From the NCBI GenBank assembly GCA_050014395.1, contig JBEKDK010000044.1:1-24614 (forward strand): a DNA stretch of 24,614 bases, in the 5' to 3' direction. Positions 7,275 through 13,747 of the stretch are shown piece after piece. Position 1 is the stretch's first letter, and every line of letters starts with the position of its first letter. The translations under genes and the position numbers were made by a program. The notes beneath the pieces were generated by a model. The model saw only the letters and a program-made list of their open reading frames with translations, did not search any database and had not been told where the DNA came from. The DNA is from DASPOJ01 sp050014395 (GTDB taxonomy: Bacteria; Acidobacteriota; Terriglobia; Acidiferrales; UBA7541).

Positions 7275-8641
7275 GTCAGAGGTATATGGTCCCCAGATTT
7301 CTGGTGCCGACCGACGTGCGTCCGGTCGTCGAGGACGGGTCCGAGAAGGCGCCGCCGCGCCGGCTTTCAACCGAGCTCGATACGCGCACGATCGTGCCGG
7401 CGAATCTGCCGCACCTTGAACTCGATACGCGCTCGACAATTCCCACCTACATGCCGCTGGATGTGCTGGCCGCGCGCACGGTGATCCCGCGCGACGACGG
7501 CGACGCGCCACTGGATACCCAGCACACGATTCCGGATTACGTTCCGATCACGATTACGGAATCGCGCGTGGTGGTGCCGGAAAGAATGGCGCCGGTGGAA
7601 TTGAAATCGAAGCCGCCGATGTCGCCCAGCCAGTTGCCGGACCTGGTTGAGCCGGACGTGATGACGACGGGCGTGGTCAATTTGATGGACCGGCCGGTCG
7701 AGGAGCGTGAGTCAACCTGGAAGCGGCTATCGCGCTTCACGTCAGTGGCTACCCACGCCGCGCTGATCATTTTCATTTTGATCGAACCGAAATTGTTTCC
7801 ATACCGGCCGCCAACCACGGACCAATTGGATTTGGCCAGGAACGAATTGACGTGGGCCGATCTGCCGTCACTTAAGAATGACGAGCCAAGATCCAATCCG
7901 CTTCCGCCCAGTCCCGCGATACGCGTGAATCCGCGCGAGCTGCAACAAGTGGCGCCGCCTGAGCCGGAGGCTCCGCCGCAGGTTGCGCGCCCAACGCCGG
8001 AAGAAGAAGCGGCGCTGCCCGCCGCACCGGTTCCGCAGCAGCAGATAGCGCCCACTCCGCAGCAGCAGGCACCTTCGGCGCCTTTGTCGGCCGCACCCAC
8101 GCCCGCGCCCACCAACAACGGTTTGATTCTGCCGAAGATTTCCCCTGGTATGCCGCAGGACGGATTGCGCCCGAATAGTGGCGGCCCTCCCAGCGTGTTT
8201 CGCGAAGCTCCGCTACCGGGTGCGCGCAGAGGTGGCGGCGGAGGATACGGGGACGGCGGCGGTGGCGGGGGCGGATTCGGCGGCGCCGGCCTGCAAATGC
8301 TGACACCCACCGAGGGCGTGGATTTTAACGGATATCTGAATCGGGTTGTGGACAGCGTGAGACGCAATTGGTACGCGATCATGCCGGAATCGGTTTACAT
8401 GGGCGAGAAGGGCATCGTCTTTCTGGATTTCAAGATTATGCGTGACGGCAGCGTGCCTGATTCGGATCCGGAAATGCGGGCCAGCTCACAAAAGGAAGCG
8501 CTGGATCGCGCCGCGTCATCGGCGATACGCGCATCGAGTCCATTTGAGCCGTTGCCATCGGCGTTCAGCGGGCCTTACATCGAACTGCGCTTCGGCTTTT
8601 ACTACAACATCCCGCCGGACCAAGTGAATCAACCGCAATGA
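7271..8641 (+). CDS. TonB-like energy transducer with repeat-bearing cytoplasmic N-terminus
   Basis: A 456-residue single-pass inner-membrane protein. Residues 1-150 are predicted cytoplasmic and carry 15-residue repeats: five consecutive units at 36-110, with a related unit at 1-15, each with R at place 4, a hydrophobic pair and P at place 8. A transmembrane helix lies at about 157-172. A Pro/Gln/Ala-rich periplasmic spacer spans about 195-290 and a Gly-rich stretch about 316-337. The C-terminal domain (about 350-450, with GVDFNGYLNRVVDSVRRNWY) fits the TonB/TolA C-terminal fold. Classic TonB has only a short cytoplasmic tail, so the 150-residue N-terminus is odd. ATGA overlaps on both sides tie it to the lipid A genes and the next small gene. 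No exbB/exbD is seen here. Confidence 0.85.
   Translation: MSQRYMVPRFLVPTDVRPVVEDGSEKAPPRRLSTELDTRTIVPANLPHLELDTRSTIPTYMPLDVLAARTVIPRDDGDAPLDTQHTIPDYVPITITESRVVVPERMAPVELKSKPPMSPSQLPDLVEPDVMTTGVVNLMDRPVEERESTWKRLSRFTSVATHAALIIFILIEPKLFPYRPPTTDQLDLARNELTWADLPSLKNDEPRSNPLPPSPAIRVNPRELQQVAPPEPEAPPQVARPTPEEEAALPAAPVPQQQIAPTPQQQAPSAPLSAAPTPAPTNNGLILPKISPGMPQDGLRPNSGGPPSVFREAPLPGARRGGGGGYGDGGGGGGGFGGAGLQMLTPTEGVDFNGYLNRVVDSVRRNWYAIMPESVYMGEKGIVFLDFKIMRDGSVPDSDPEMRASSQKEALDRAASSAIRASSPFEPLPSAFSGPYIELRFGFYYNIPPDQVNQPQ
7376..7600 (+). repeat. five 45-bp coding repeats (15 residues each)
   Basis: Codons 36-110 of the TonB-like gene encode five units of exactly 15 residues: LDTRTIVPANLPHLE, LDTRSTIPTYMPLDV, LAARTVIPRDDGDAP, LDTQHTIPDYVPITI and TESRVVVPERMAPVE. 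The proline at place 8 is invariant. The DNA copies have diverged more than the protein pattern, suggesting selection on the protein. Confidence 0.8.
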
Positions 8642-8733
8642 AGCCGCATCGCGCACAAGTTGTGGGCGCGCTGTTGTTGGCGGCGCTCTTCGCATTGTAT
8701 TTGCTGATTCGCTACGGAAAAATCCTAGGATGA
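8638..8733 (+). CDS. 31-residue single-helix membrane protein
   Basis: A 31-codon gene starting MKPHRAQVVG, followed by a run of Leu, Ala, Phe and Tyr that makes one transmembrane helix (about residues 8-23), and ending in the basic RYGKILG. Its ATG overlaps the TonB-like gene's stop as ATGA and its stop overlaps the miaA ATG the same way. The two couplings with no slack suggest a real translated gene rather than spacer. Positive residues at both ends make orientation unclear. No family recognised. It may act with the upstream envelope genes or merely bridge translation into miaA. Confidence 0.6.
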   Translation: MKPHRAQVVGALLLAALFALYLLIRYGKILG

Positions 8734-9722
8734 ATCGCATCGCCTCCGAATCGCCCGCTCCGCTTGTGGCCATACTGGGTCCGACGGCGTCGGGCAAATC
8801 CACGCTGGGGGTTTCGCTGGCCGAGCGTTTTGGCGGAGAAATTCTGGCGTGCGATTCGACGCAGGTTTATCGCGGCTTCGATATCGGCACGGCAAAACCA
8901 ACGCTGGCGGAGCGCCGCGGCGTCGCCCATCACCTGCTCGATTTGGTGGAGCCTTCGGAACTGTTCACGGCGGGGGAATACCGGCGGCGCGCGGAAATCG
9001 TTCTGGCGGATTTGAGCGCGCGGGAGCGATTGCCGATTCTGACCGTCGGAACGGGATTGTATTTGCGAGCGTTGCTGGAAGGATTGGCGGATGCGCCGGA
9101 GCGCTCTGCGGAATTGCGCGCGCGGCTTGAGGCGCGAGCGGTGGCGCGCGGCGCGGCGTATCTGCACAAAGTGCTGGCGCGGCTGGATCCGGAGGCGGCG
9201 CGGCGCATCGCCGCGCGGGATCGGCAGAAAGTCGTGCGCGCGATTGAGATTTGCGTGCTTGCGGGGAAGCCGGTGACGGAAGTGCATCGCGCGGGGCGCG
9301 ATCCGTTGGCTGGATTTGCGCCGATTCGCATTGGATTGGCGCCGCCGCGCGCGGCGCTGTATGCGCGGATTGCGCAGCGCACGGAGGCGATGTTGGCGCG
9401 AGGATGGGTGGATGAGGTGGCGGCATTGATTCGCCGCGGCGTTTCGGCGCAAAGCAAACCATTCGAGTTCATCGGATATCGTGCGCTGCGCGAGCACCTC
9501 GAGGGGCGCGGAAGTTTGCCCGATGCCACGGGAGCGATCGTGCAGGCCACACGGCGCTATGCAAAGCGGCAACTGACGTGGTTCCGGCGCGAACCGGAGG
9601 TAGCGTGGTTGGCGGGTTTCGGAGACAATCCTGAAATCGTGGACGCTGCGCAACGATTGATCGCTGCGCAACTGGATTCTTCGGCGTCACACGCAAGCAA
9701 ACGCGTCACGGCACTGAAATGA
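8730..9722 (+). CDS. miaA: tRNA dimethylallyltransferase MiaA
   Basis: A 330-residue enzyme that adds a dimethylallyl group to N6 of A37 in tRNAs reading codons beginning with U. The P-loop GPTASGKS lies at 17-24, followed by DSTQVYRG with the aspartate that activates the substrate adenine, then DIGTAKPT and HHLLDLVEP. GTGLYLRALLEGL and the C-terminal QATRRYAKRQLTWFR are further family signatures. The ATG overlaps the stop of the 31-residue gene and the stop overlaps the hflX ATG. Pairing of miaA with hflX is a well-known arrangement in other bacteria, where hfq often sits between; no hfq is present here. Confidence 0.96.
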   Translation: MNRIASESPAPLVAILGPTASGKSTLGVSLAERFGGEILACDSTQVYRGFDIGTAKPTLAERRGVAHHLLDLVEPSELFTAGEYRRRAEIVLADLSARERLPILTVGTGLYLRALLEGLADAPERSAELRARLEARAVARGAAYLHKVLARLDPEAARRIAARDRQKVVRAIEICVLAGKPVTEVHRAGRDPLAGFAPIRIGLAPPRAALYARIAQRTEAMLARGWVDEVAALIRRGVSAQSKPFEFIGYRALREHLEGRGSLPDATGAIVQATRRYAKRQLTWFRREPEVAWLAGFGDNPEIVDAAQRLIAAQLDSSASHASKRVTALK

Positions 9723-11032
9723 AAACCACGCGCAGCACCGATTCCCGGGAGCGAGTCTTGTTGGTTGGCGTTGGCTTGAAGCGAACACCGCGACTGCCGG
9801 GGCAGGAAGCGGGCGCGCCGGAGCGCGAATCGTTGATCGAGCTTGCGGAATTGGCGCGCAGCGCGGGGGCCGACGTGGCCGGCTCCGTGTTTCAAGTGCG
9901 AGAGGCGATCGATGCGACGACGGTGGTGGGGCGCGGCAAGCTCGCGGAGATCAAGATCGAAGCGGATCTGCACAAAGCGCCACTGGTGGTATTCGATCGC
10001 AACCTGACGCCGACGCAGCAACGCAACATCGAGCGCGAAATCGAGTGCCGGGTGATCGATCGCACGCAACTGATCCTGGATATTTTCGCGCGCCATGCGC
10101 GCAGCCGCGAAGGGCAGTTGCAGGTGGAGCTGGCGCAGTTGAATTACATGCTGCCGCGCCTGGCGGGGCAGCGCACGGAGCTTTCGCGATTGGGCGGCGG
10201 AATCGGCACGCGCGGTCCCGGCGAGCAAAAACTGGAAACCGATCGCCGGCGCATCCGCGATCGCGCGGGGAAGATCGCGCGAAGCATCGAAACGCTGCGG
10301 AAACAGCGCGGGCTGCGGCGCGAATCGCGCAGAGCGGTGCCGCTGGGGATGATCGCGTTGGTTGGGTATACCAATGCTGGGAAATCCACGCTGTTCAATG
10401 CGATTTGCCGCGCGGATGTGCTGGTTTCCTCGAAAATGTTTGCCACGCTCGATCCCACGGTGCGCGCGGTGCGGCTGCCTTCGGGACGGCGCGCTTTATT
10501 TTCCGATACGGTCGGCTTCATTCGCGATTTGCCGCCAGGATTGATGACGGCATTCAAGGCCACGCTGGAAGAAGTGCAAGAGGCGGCGCTGATTCTGCAC
10601 GTCACCGACGTCTCGAATCCCAGCCACGCGGAGCAAGACGCCGGCGTGGAAAAAATATTGAACGATCTGGGCGTGGCGGACCGGCCGCGGTTGCGCGTGT
10701 TCAACAAGATCGATCGCTTGGCGCCCGCGGAGATCGAAGCGTTGGGCGCGACGGGTGCGGCGGGCGGTGCGGAGATGGTTTCGGCGCTGACCGGCGCGGG
10801 TCTGGAGCAATTGCGCGTGCAAATTGACGAGTTGCTGCCGCGCGATCCGACCGTGCACCTGCGATTTCGGTTGCCGCTCGCGGATGGGCGCGCGCTCGCG
10901 CTGGTGCACGGGTTGGGGCACGTGCTCAGCAGCGAAGTGGAAGGCTCGGAGATGGTTCTGGAAGCCGATCTGCCGGAATCGCTGGCGCGGCGACTGCGAT
11001 TGGTGCCGGCCGACCCCCCGGCGGATGATTAG
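9719..11032 (+). CDS. hflX: ribosome-associated GTPase HflX
   Basis: A 437-residue GTPase that binds the 50S subunit and rescues or splits stalled ribosomes under stress. The N-terminal nucleotide-binding domain includes TTVVGRGKLAEI and FDRNLTPTQQRNIE. A linker with RLGGGIGTRGPGEQKLETD precedes the G domain: G1 GYTNAGKS at 216-223, G3 DTVGFIRDLP, and G4 NKID at 329-332. The last part is the small C-terminal domain. Length is typical. It ends with TAG at 11030-11032, and the same frame then continues open to 11224, where a separate small ORF is proposed. Confidence 0.96.
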   Translation: MKTTRSTDSRERVLLVGVGLKRTPRLPGQEAGAPERESLIELAELARSAGADVAGSVFQVREAIDATTVVGRGKLAEIKIEADLHKAPLVVFDRNLTPTQQRNIEREIECRVIDRTQLILDIFARHARSREGQLQVELAQLNYMLPRLAGQRTELSRLGGGIGTRGPGEQKLETDRRRIRDRAGKIARSIETLRKQRGLRRESRRAVPLGMIALVGYTNAGKSTLFNAICRADVLVSSKMFATLDPTVRAVRLPSGRRALFSDTVGFIRDLPPGLMTAFKATLEEVQEAALILHVTDVSNPSHAEQDAGVEKILNDLGVADRPRLRVFNKIDRLAPAEIEALGATGAAGGAEMVSALTGAGLEQLRVQIDELLPRDPTVHLRFRLPLADGRALALVHGLGHVLSSEVEGSEMVLEADLPESLARRLRLVPADPPADD

Positions 11033-11044
11033 AATTGGAGCGGC

Positions 11045-11050
11045 GGAGGG
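11045..11050 (+). promoter_or_regulatory. Shine-Dalgarno of the 54-codon ORF
   Basis: GGAGGG lies nine bases before the TTG at 11060. A strong ribosome site directly after the hflX stop is the main argument that the following frame is an independent gene with a TTG start. Confidence 0.4.
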
Positions 11051-11059
11051 CCTCGCACC

Positions 11060-11224
11060 TTGGAAAAGCTGTGGAAAGCGCTGGAAGCGCTTGGCGAATC
11101 AGGACTTGAGCCAAAACGGGAATTGGGAGGGGCGCACCGCCTGCGTCTGTATCGCGCTCATAATAAATGGGTTATTGTAATCGGCGGAGCGGCGGATGTG
11201 TCGTGCGTCACACGAATCGCGTAA
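11060..11224 (+). CDS. small hypothetical protein (54 residues) after hflX
   Basis: TTG at 11060 to TAA at 11222-11224 gives 54 residues. It begins MEKLWKALEALGESGLEPKR, an amphipathic helix pattern, and goes on with RLRLYRAHNKWVIVIGG, alternating like a beta strand, then a Cys-containing end. It is in the same frame as hflX, separated by one TAG and 27 bases. GGAGGG upstream supports a separate start. Third-position GC is lower than in hflX. It might instead be a lost C-terminal extension of hflX or chance. I do not recognise a family. Confidence 0.45.
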   Translation: MEKLWKALEALGESGLEPKRELGGAHRLRLYRAHNKWVIVIGGAADVSCVTRIA

Positions 11225-11328
11225 ATCCTTTGGTATGTGATTTTCACAGGCGCGGAATGCGATTGTGGCGAAGTGGTAACCCGGAACGCGTTCGATTGCG
11301 AGAAGTTTGAATGCGCGCTTCGCAACCG

Positions 11329-11357
11329 TTGACGGCCTGCGCAAGGCGGACTATATT
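11329..11357 (+). promoter_or_regulatory. sigma-70 promoter for pgsA
   Basis: TTGACG (11329-11334) and TATATT (11352-11357) are separated by the ideal 17 bases, each one mismatch from consensus. The start would fall near 11364, giving a leader of about 50 bases. The preceding 100 bases (11225-11328) hold no gene that I can support. Confidence 0.6.
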
Positions 11358-11412
11358 GTGAACGGCTTGGTGGCGCGAGCGGCTGCGCCGGTTTGAGCGT
11401 CCTCGGTACCCC

Positions 11413-12045
11413 ATGAATCTACCCAACAGCCTGACGATCCTGCGGATCTTCTTTATCCCGCTGATGGTGGTCGTTTTGCTGACCGGACAACCGAACATTG
11501 CCTTTTGGGGCGTGCCGATGAACTTCGGCGTGTGGGGCGTGCTGATTCTTTTGGCCGCCGCCGCGACCGATTGGGCCGACGGCTTCTTTGCGCGGCGCCG
11601 CAAGCAGGTGACGACGTTGGGGATTCTGCTGGACCCGATCGCGGACAAGCTGCTGATGTCCGCTGCATTCATTTCGCTGGTACAACTGCATCTGGTGGCC
11701 GCCTGGATGGCGGTGATCATCATCGGGCGGGAGATCACTGTGCAGGGTTTGCGCAGCATTGCTTCGTCGGAAGGGTTCACGATTCCGGCGTCTGCGCTGG
11801 GCAAAACGAAAATGGTATTGCAAGTAATGGCGGTGTGCGCCGTGCTTTTGGCGGGGAAGCAGCCGCGCTTTCATTGGCTGGGAACTTTACTGTTGTGGTT
11901 GGTGGTGGTGAGCGCGATCGGATCGGCCGTGCAGTATTTCAAGAAGTTTTGGAGCCAGTTGGACGATCGGCTGAAGCGGCGGCACAAGCTTTCGGTGCTC
12001 GACGCGCAACCGCAAAAGAAGCCCCAGGATGTCGCCACTTTGTAG
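11413..12045 (+). CDS. pgsA: CDP-diacylglycerol--glycerol-3-phosphate 3-phosphatidyltransferase PgsA
   Basis: A 210-residue integral membrane enzyme that joins CDP-diacylglycerol and glycerol-3-phosphate to make phosphatidylglycerol phosphate. The CDP-alcohol phosphatidyltransferase signature is complete: D53, D56, G57, A60, R61, G70, D74 and D78. NSLTILRIFFIPL at the start and several hydrophobic segments fit the family; the C-terminus is polar and basic. Other CDP-alcohol transferases share the signature, but length and the N-terminus favour PgsA. A good promoter precedes it. The next gene begins within its last 17 bases, so the two are likely co-translated. Confidence 0.93.
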   Translation: MNLPNSLTILRIFFIPLMVVVLLTGQPNIAFWGVPMNFGVWGVLILLAAAATDWADGFFARRRKQVTTLGILLDPIADKLLMSAAFISLVQLHLVAAWMAVIIIGREITVQGLRSIASSEGFTIPASALGKTKMVLQVMAVCAVLLAGKQPRFHWLGTLLLWLVVVSAIGSAVQYFKKFWSQLDDRLKRRHKLSVLDAQPQKKPQDVATL

Positions 12046-12586
12046 CGAGCTGCGCCACGAATTGCTGGCCCGCGCGCGCCGGGCGATCAGCGAAGCTGCG
12101 AGCGGCGCGCCTGCCGCGCGATCCGAATCCAATTACGATGTTCACGGTGAGATGGCGCGTGGTGTGTTCGTCACGCTGCATCGCGGCGGGCGGTTGCGTG
12201 GATGCGTGGGCCAAATCGAAGCCAGCGGGCCGCTGGGCGAGATTGTGGAGCGGTGCGCAATTGCGGCGGCTGAAGAGGATCCGCGATTTGCTCCCGTGAA
12301 GCCGGGCGAGGTGGCGGAGCTGGAAATCGAGATCTCGCTGCTATCGCCGCTGGAACCGATCGCTCCGGCGGCGATCGAAGTGGGGCGCCACGGGCTCGTT
12401 GTGGAGCGGGGAATGCAGCGAGGGCTGCTGTTGCCGCAGGTGGCGACGGAGAGGCATTGGCAGTGGCAGCGCTTCATCGAGGAGACGTGCGTGAAAGCGG
12501 GGCTGGAGCGCGACGCTTGGAGGAATCCCGCGACGCGGACATTCGCGTTTACGACGGAAGTTTTCAGCGAAGCAGAAGACGGGTAA
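12029..12586 (+). CDS. AMMECR1 domain protein
   Basis: A 185-residue protein of the AMMECR1 family, found in all domains of life and of uncertain function. The signature LRGCVG is at 56-61, preceded by GVFVTLHRGGR and followed by EDPRFAPV and EIEISLLSPLEP; GLVVERGMQRGLLLPQVA and the WQRFIEETCVKAGL helix complete the pattern. In many bacteria and archaea it is linked with MEMO-like and radical SAM (AmrS) proteins, which are not visible here. The ATG lies 17 bases inside pgsA with CAGG just before it. No signal peptide, so cytoplasmic. The pgsA link may be only transcriptional. Confidence 0.9.
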   Translation: MSPLCSELRHELLARARRAISEAASGAPAARSESNYDVHGEMARGVFVTLHRGGRLRGCVGQIEASGPLGEIVERCAIAAAEEDPRFAPVKPGEVAELEIEISLLSPLEPIAPAAIEVGRHGLVVERGMQRGLLLPQVATERHWQWQRFIEETCVKAGLERDAWRNPATRTFAFTTEVFSEAEDG

Positions 12587-12653
12587 TCGCGCCGCCCACT
12601 TGCATATAGCGCGCATATCTGTCTGCCGGGGGCGGCAAAGGGGCAAATAAAAA

Positions 12654-12677
12654 GGGCCGGGCGATTACGCCCGGCCC
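12654..12677. terminator. strong bidirectional rho-independent terminator
   Basis: GGGCCGGGCG and CGCCCGGCCC form a perfect 10-bp GC stem with an ATTA loop. On the minus strand it is followed by TTTTTATTT, ideal for ending the 12708-13580 gene; on the plus strand TTAATGTTT follows, weaker but usable for the pgsA-AMMECR1 unit. Confidence 0.85.
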
Positions 12678-12707
12678 TTAATGTTTCCAGCGGAAGCGGT
12701 GGCGCGG

Positions 12708-13580
12708 TTATTCGATTTCGATGTAATCGCCGGCAAGAAGTTCTTTCCGAGTGTGCGTCACCAAAACTGTGGCGGCGTTCGGCCCAACACGGACGACGAT
12801 CCCTTCGCCGAGGACTTCGCGGGGAAGCTCTTCCCACTTGTAGTGCTCGGGGTCGCTACCGAAGCCATATATCTTGTAGCTCGTGTTCCTGTCTTGATAG
12901 GTCAATTCGCGCGTTTCTCCTTCGCGGCGGAACACACGGACGTAGTCGCCCACCTGGACGCCCTGCTTGCTGCCCAGATTGACGTACACGGTGCCACCGA
13001 GGCCGACGGTTTGGCCGAAATGCTTCGTCGCGACCAGCATAGCGACGGGCTTGCCGCTGGGCGGCGCGAAGATGTCGAATTGGGTGTCGCTGTGATACGC
13101 CGGAGCGGGACGCTCGGCGTATGGAACCACGACGTCGTCACGCTGCATCCAATCGCAGGAGTGCGTCACCTGAGCGATGGCCGTTTTGGCCTGGACACTT
13201 ACGACGCGAATCCGGCCCAAGTCCGCGTAAAACGTTCCCATGGCGTGCAGCAACGAGGCCTGTCCCCTGAACCACATTTCGTGACCAATCGGGTCGGACT
13301 CGACGCGCATCACCAGGAATTCGTCACCCACGCTTACGCCTTTGTCGGAACCTTTGTTGATGGTCACGTAGTCGGGAGCGACGGCCGTGAGGCGTTGCTC
13401 GGCCTGCTCCGGCGCGATGATGTAAGTGTCGCGCGGCACGGCGTCGGACGAGATGACGCCCGAGCAGTACATATCATCCTCGGTCGGCGTCGTCGGCTGC
13501 TTTTGCGCGTGAGCCACTCCCGCGGAGAGGACAAAAATCGTTCCTACGTTGAGACACAGAGACCAGATGCGTCGGTTCAT
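12708..13580 (-). CDS. secreted protein with two SH3-like repeats, function unknown
   Basis: A 290-residue exported protein. The start at 13580 is chosen because GGAGA at 13593-13589 lies eight bases upstream; an in-frame ATG at 13595 would overlap that site. Signal peptide: basic NRR, a hydrophobic core, and cleavage after AHA at residue 25. Two similar modules appear, YVTINKGSDKGVSVGDEFLV at about 71-90 and YVNLGSKQGVQVGDYVRVFR at about 199-218. This pattern resembles the FlgT C-terminal/SH3-like beta barrels of envelope proteins. Two cysteines (39 and 142) could form a disulfide. Transcribed alone and divergent from aroDE. Probably periplasmic or outer-membrane associated; the actual role is not evident. 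Confidence 0.8.
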   Translation of the reverse strand: MNRRIWSLCLNVGTIFVLSAGVAHAQKQPTTPTEDDMYCSGVISSDAVPRDTYIIAPEQAEQRLTAVAPDYVTINKGSDKGVSVGDEFLVMRVESDPIGHEMWFRGQASLLHAMGTFYADLGRIRVVSVQAKTAIAQVTHSCDWMQRDDVVVPYAERPAPAYHSDTQFDIFAPPSGKPVAMLVATKHFGQTVGLGGTVYVNLGSKQGVQVGDYVRVFRREGETRELTYQDRNTSYKIYGFGSDPEHYKWEELPREVLGEGIVVRVGPNAATVLVTHTRKELLAGDYIEIE

Positions 13581-13737
13581 ATGAGCGCTCTCCAAACGCC
13601 GGGAGCTTCAGGTGCCCGGGTGAGATGTTCCTGAACCACGCTAACAAGAGGGCTTCAGGTGGGTCAAGAATGGAGTCCAGGGCGCTTTACACTTTTGATA
13701 CCCGCATGGTACGAAAGTACTTTGCCGAAAAGGGCTT

Positions 13738-13743
13738 AGGAGG
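13738..13743 (+). promoter_or_regulatory. Shine-Dalgarno deciding the aroDE start
   Basis: A perfect AGGAGG lies four bases before the GTG at 13748. Codons upstream of this point, in the same open frame, lose the high third-position GC of the gene. Together these favour GTG 13748 over the ATGs at 13670 and 13706, though the ATG at 13670 also has AGGTGGG six bases before it. Confidence 0.4.
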
Positions 13744-13747
13744 CGGA

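Noticed and set aside
11236..11248. TGTGA-TTT-TCACA dyad as a CRP site
   Set aside because: The three-base centre does not fit CRP, and the site lies more than 80 bases upstream of the pgsA promoter. Probably chance.
11262..11310. tRNA-like words (GGCGAAGTGGTAA and GTTCGATTGCGA)
   Set aside because: Only about ten bases separate the D-loop-like and T-loop-like words, leaving no room for an anticodon arm.
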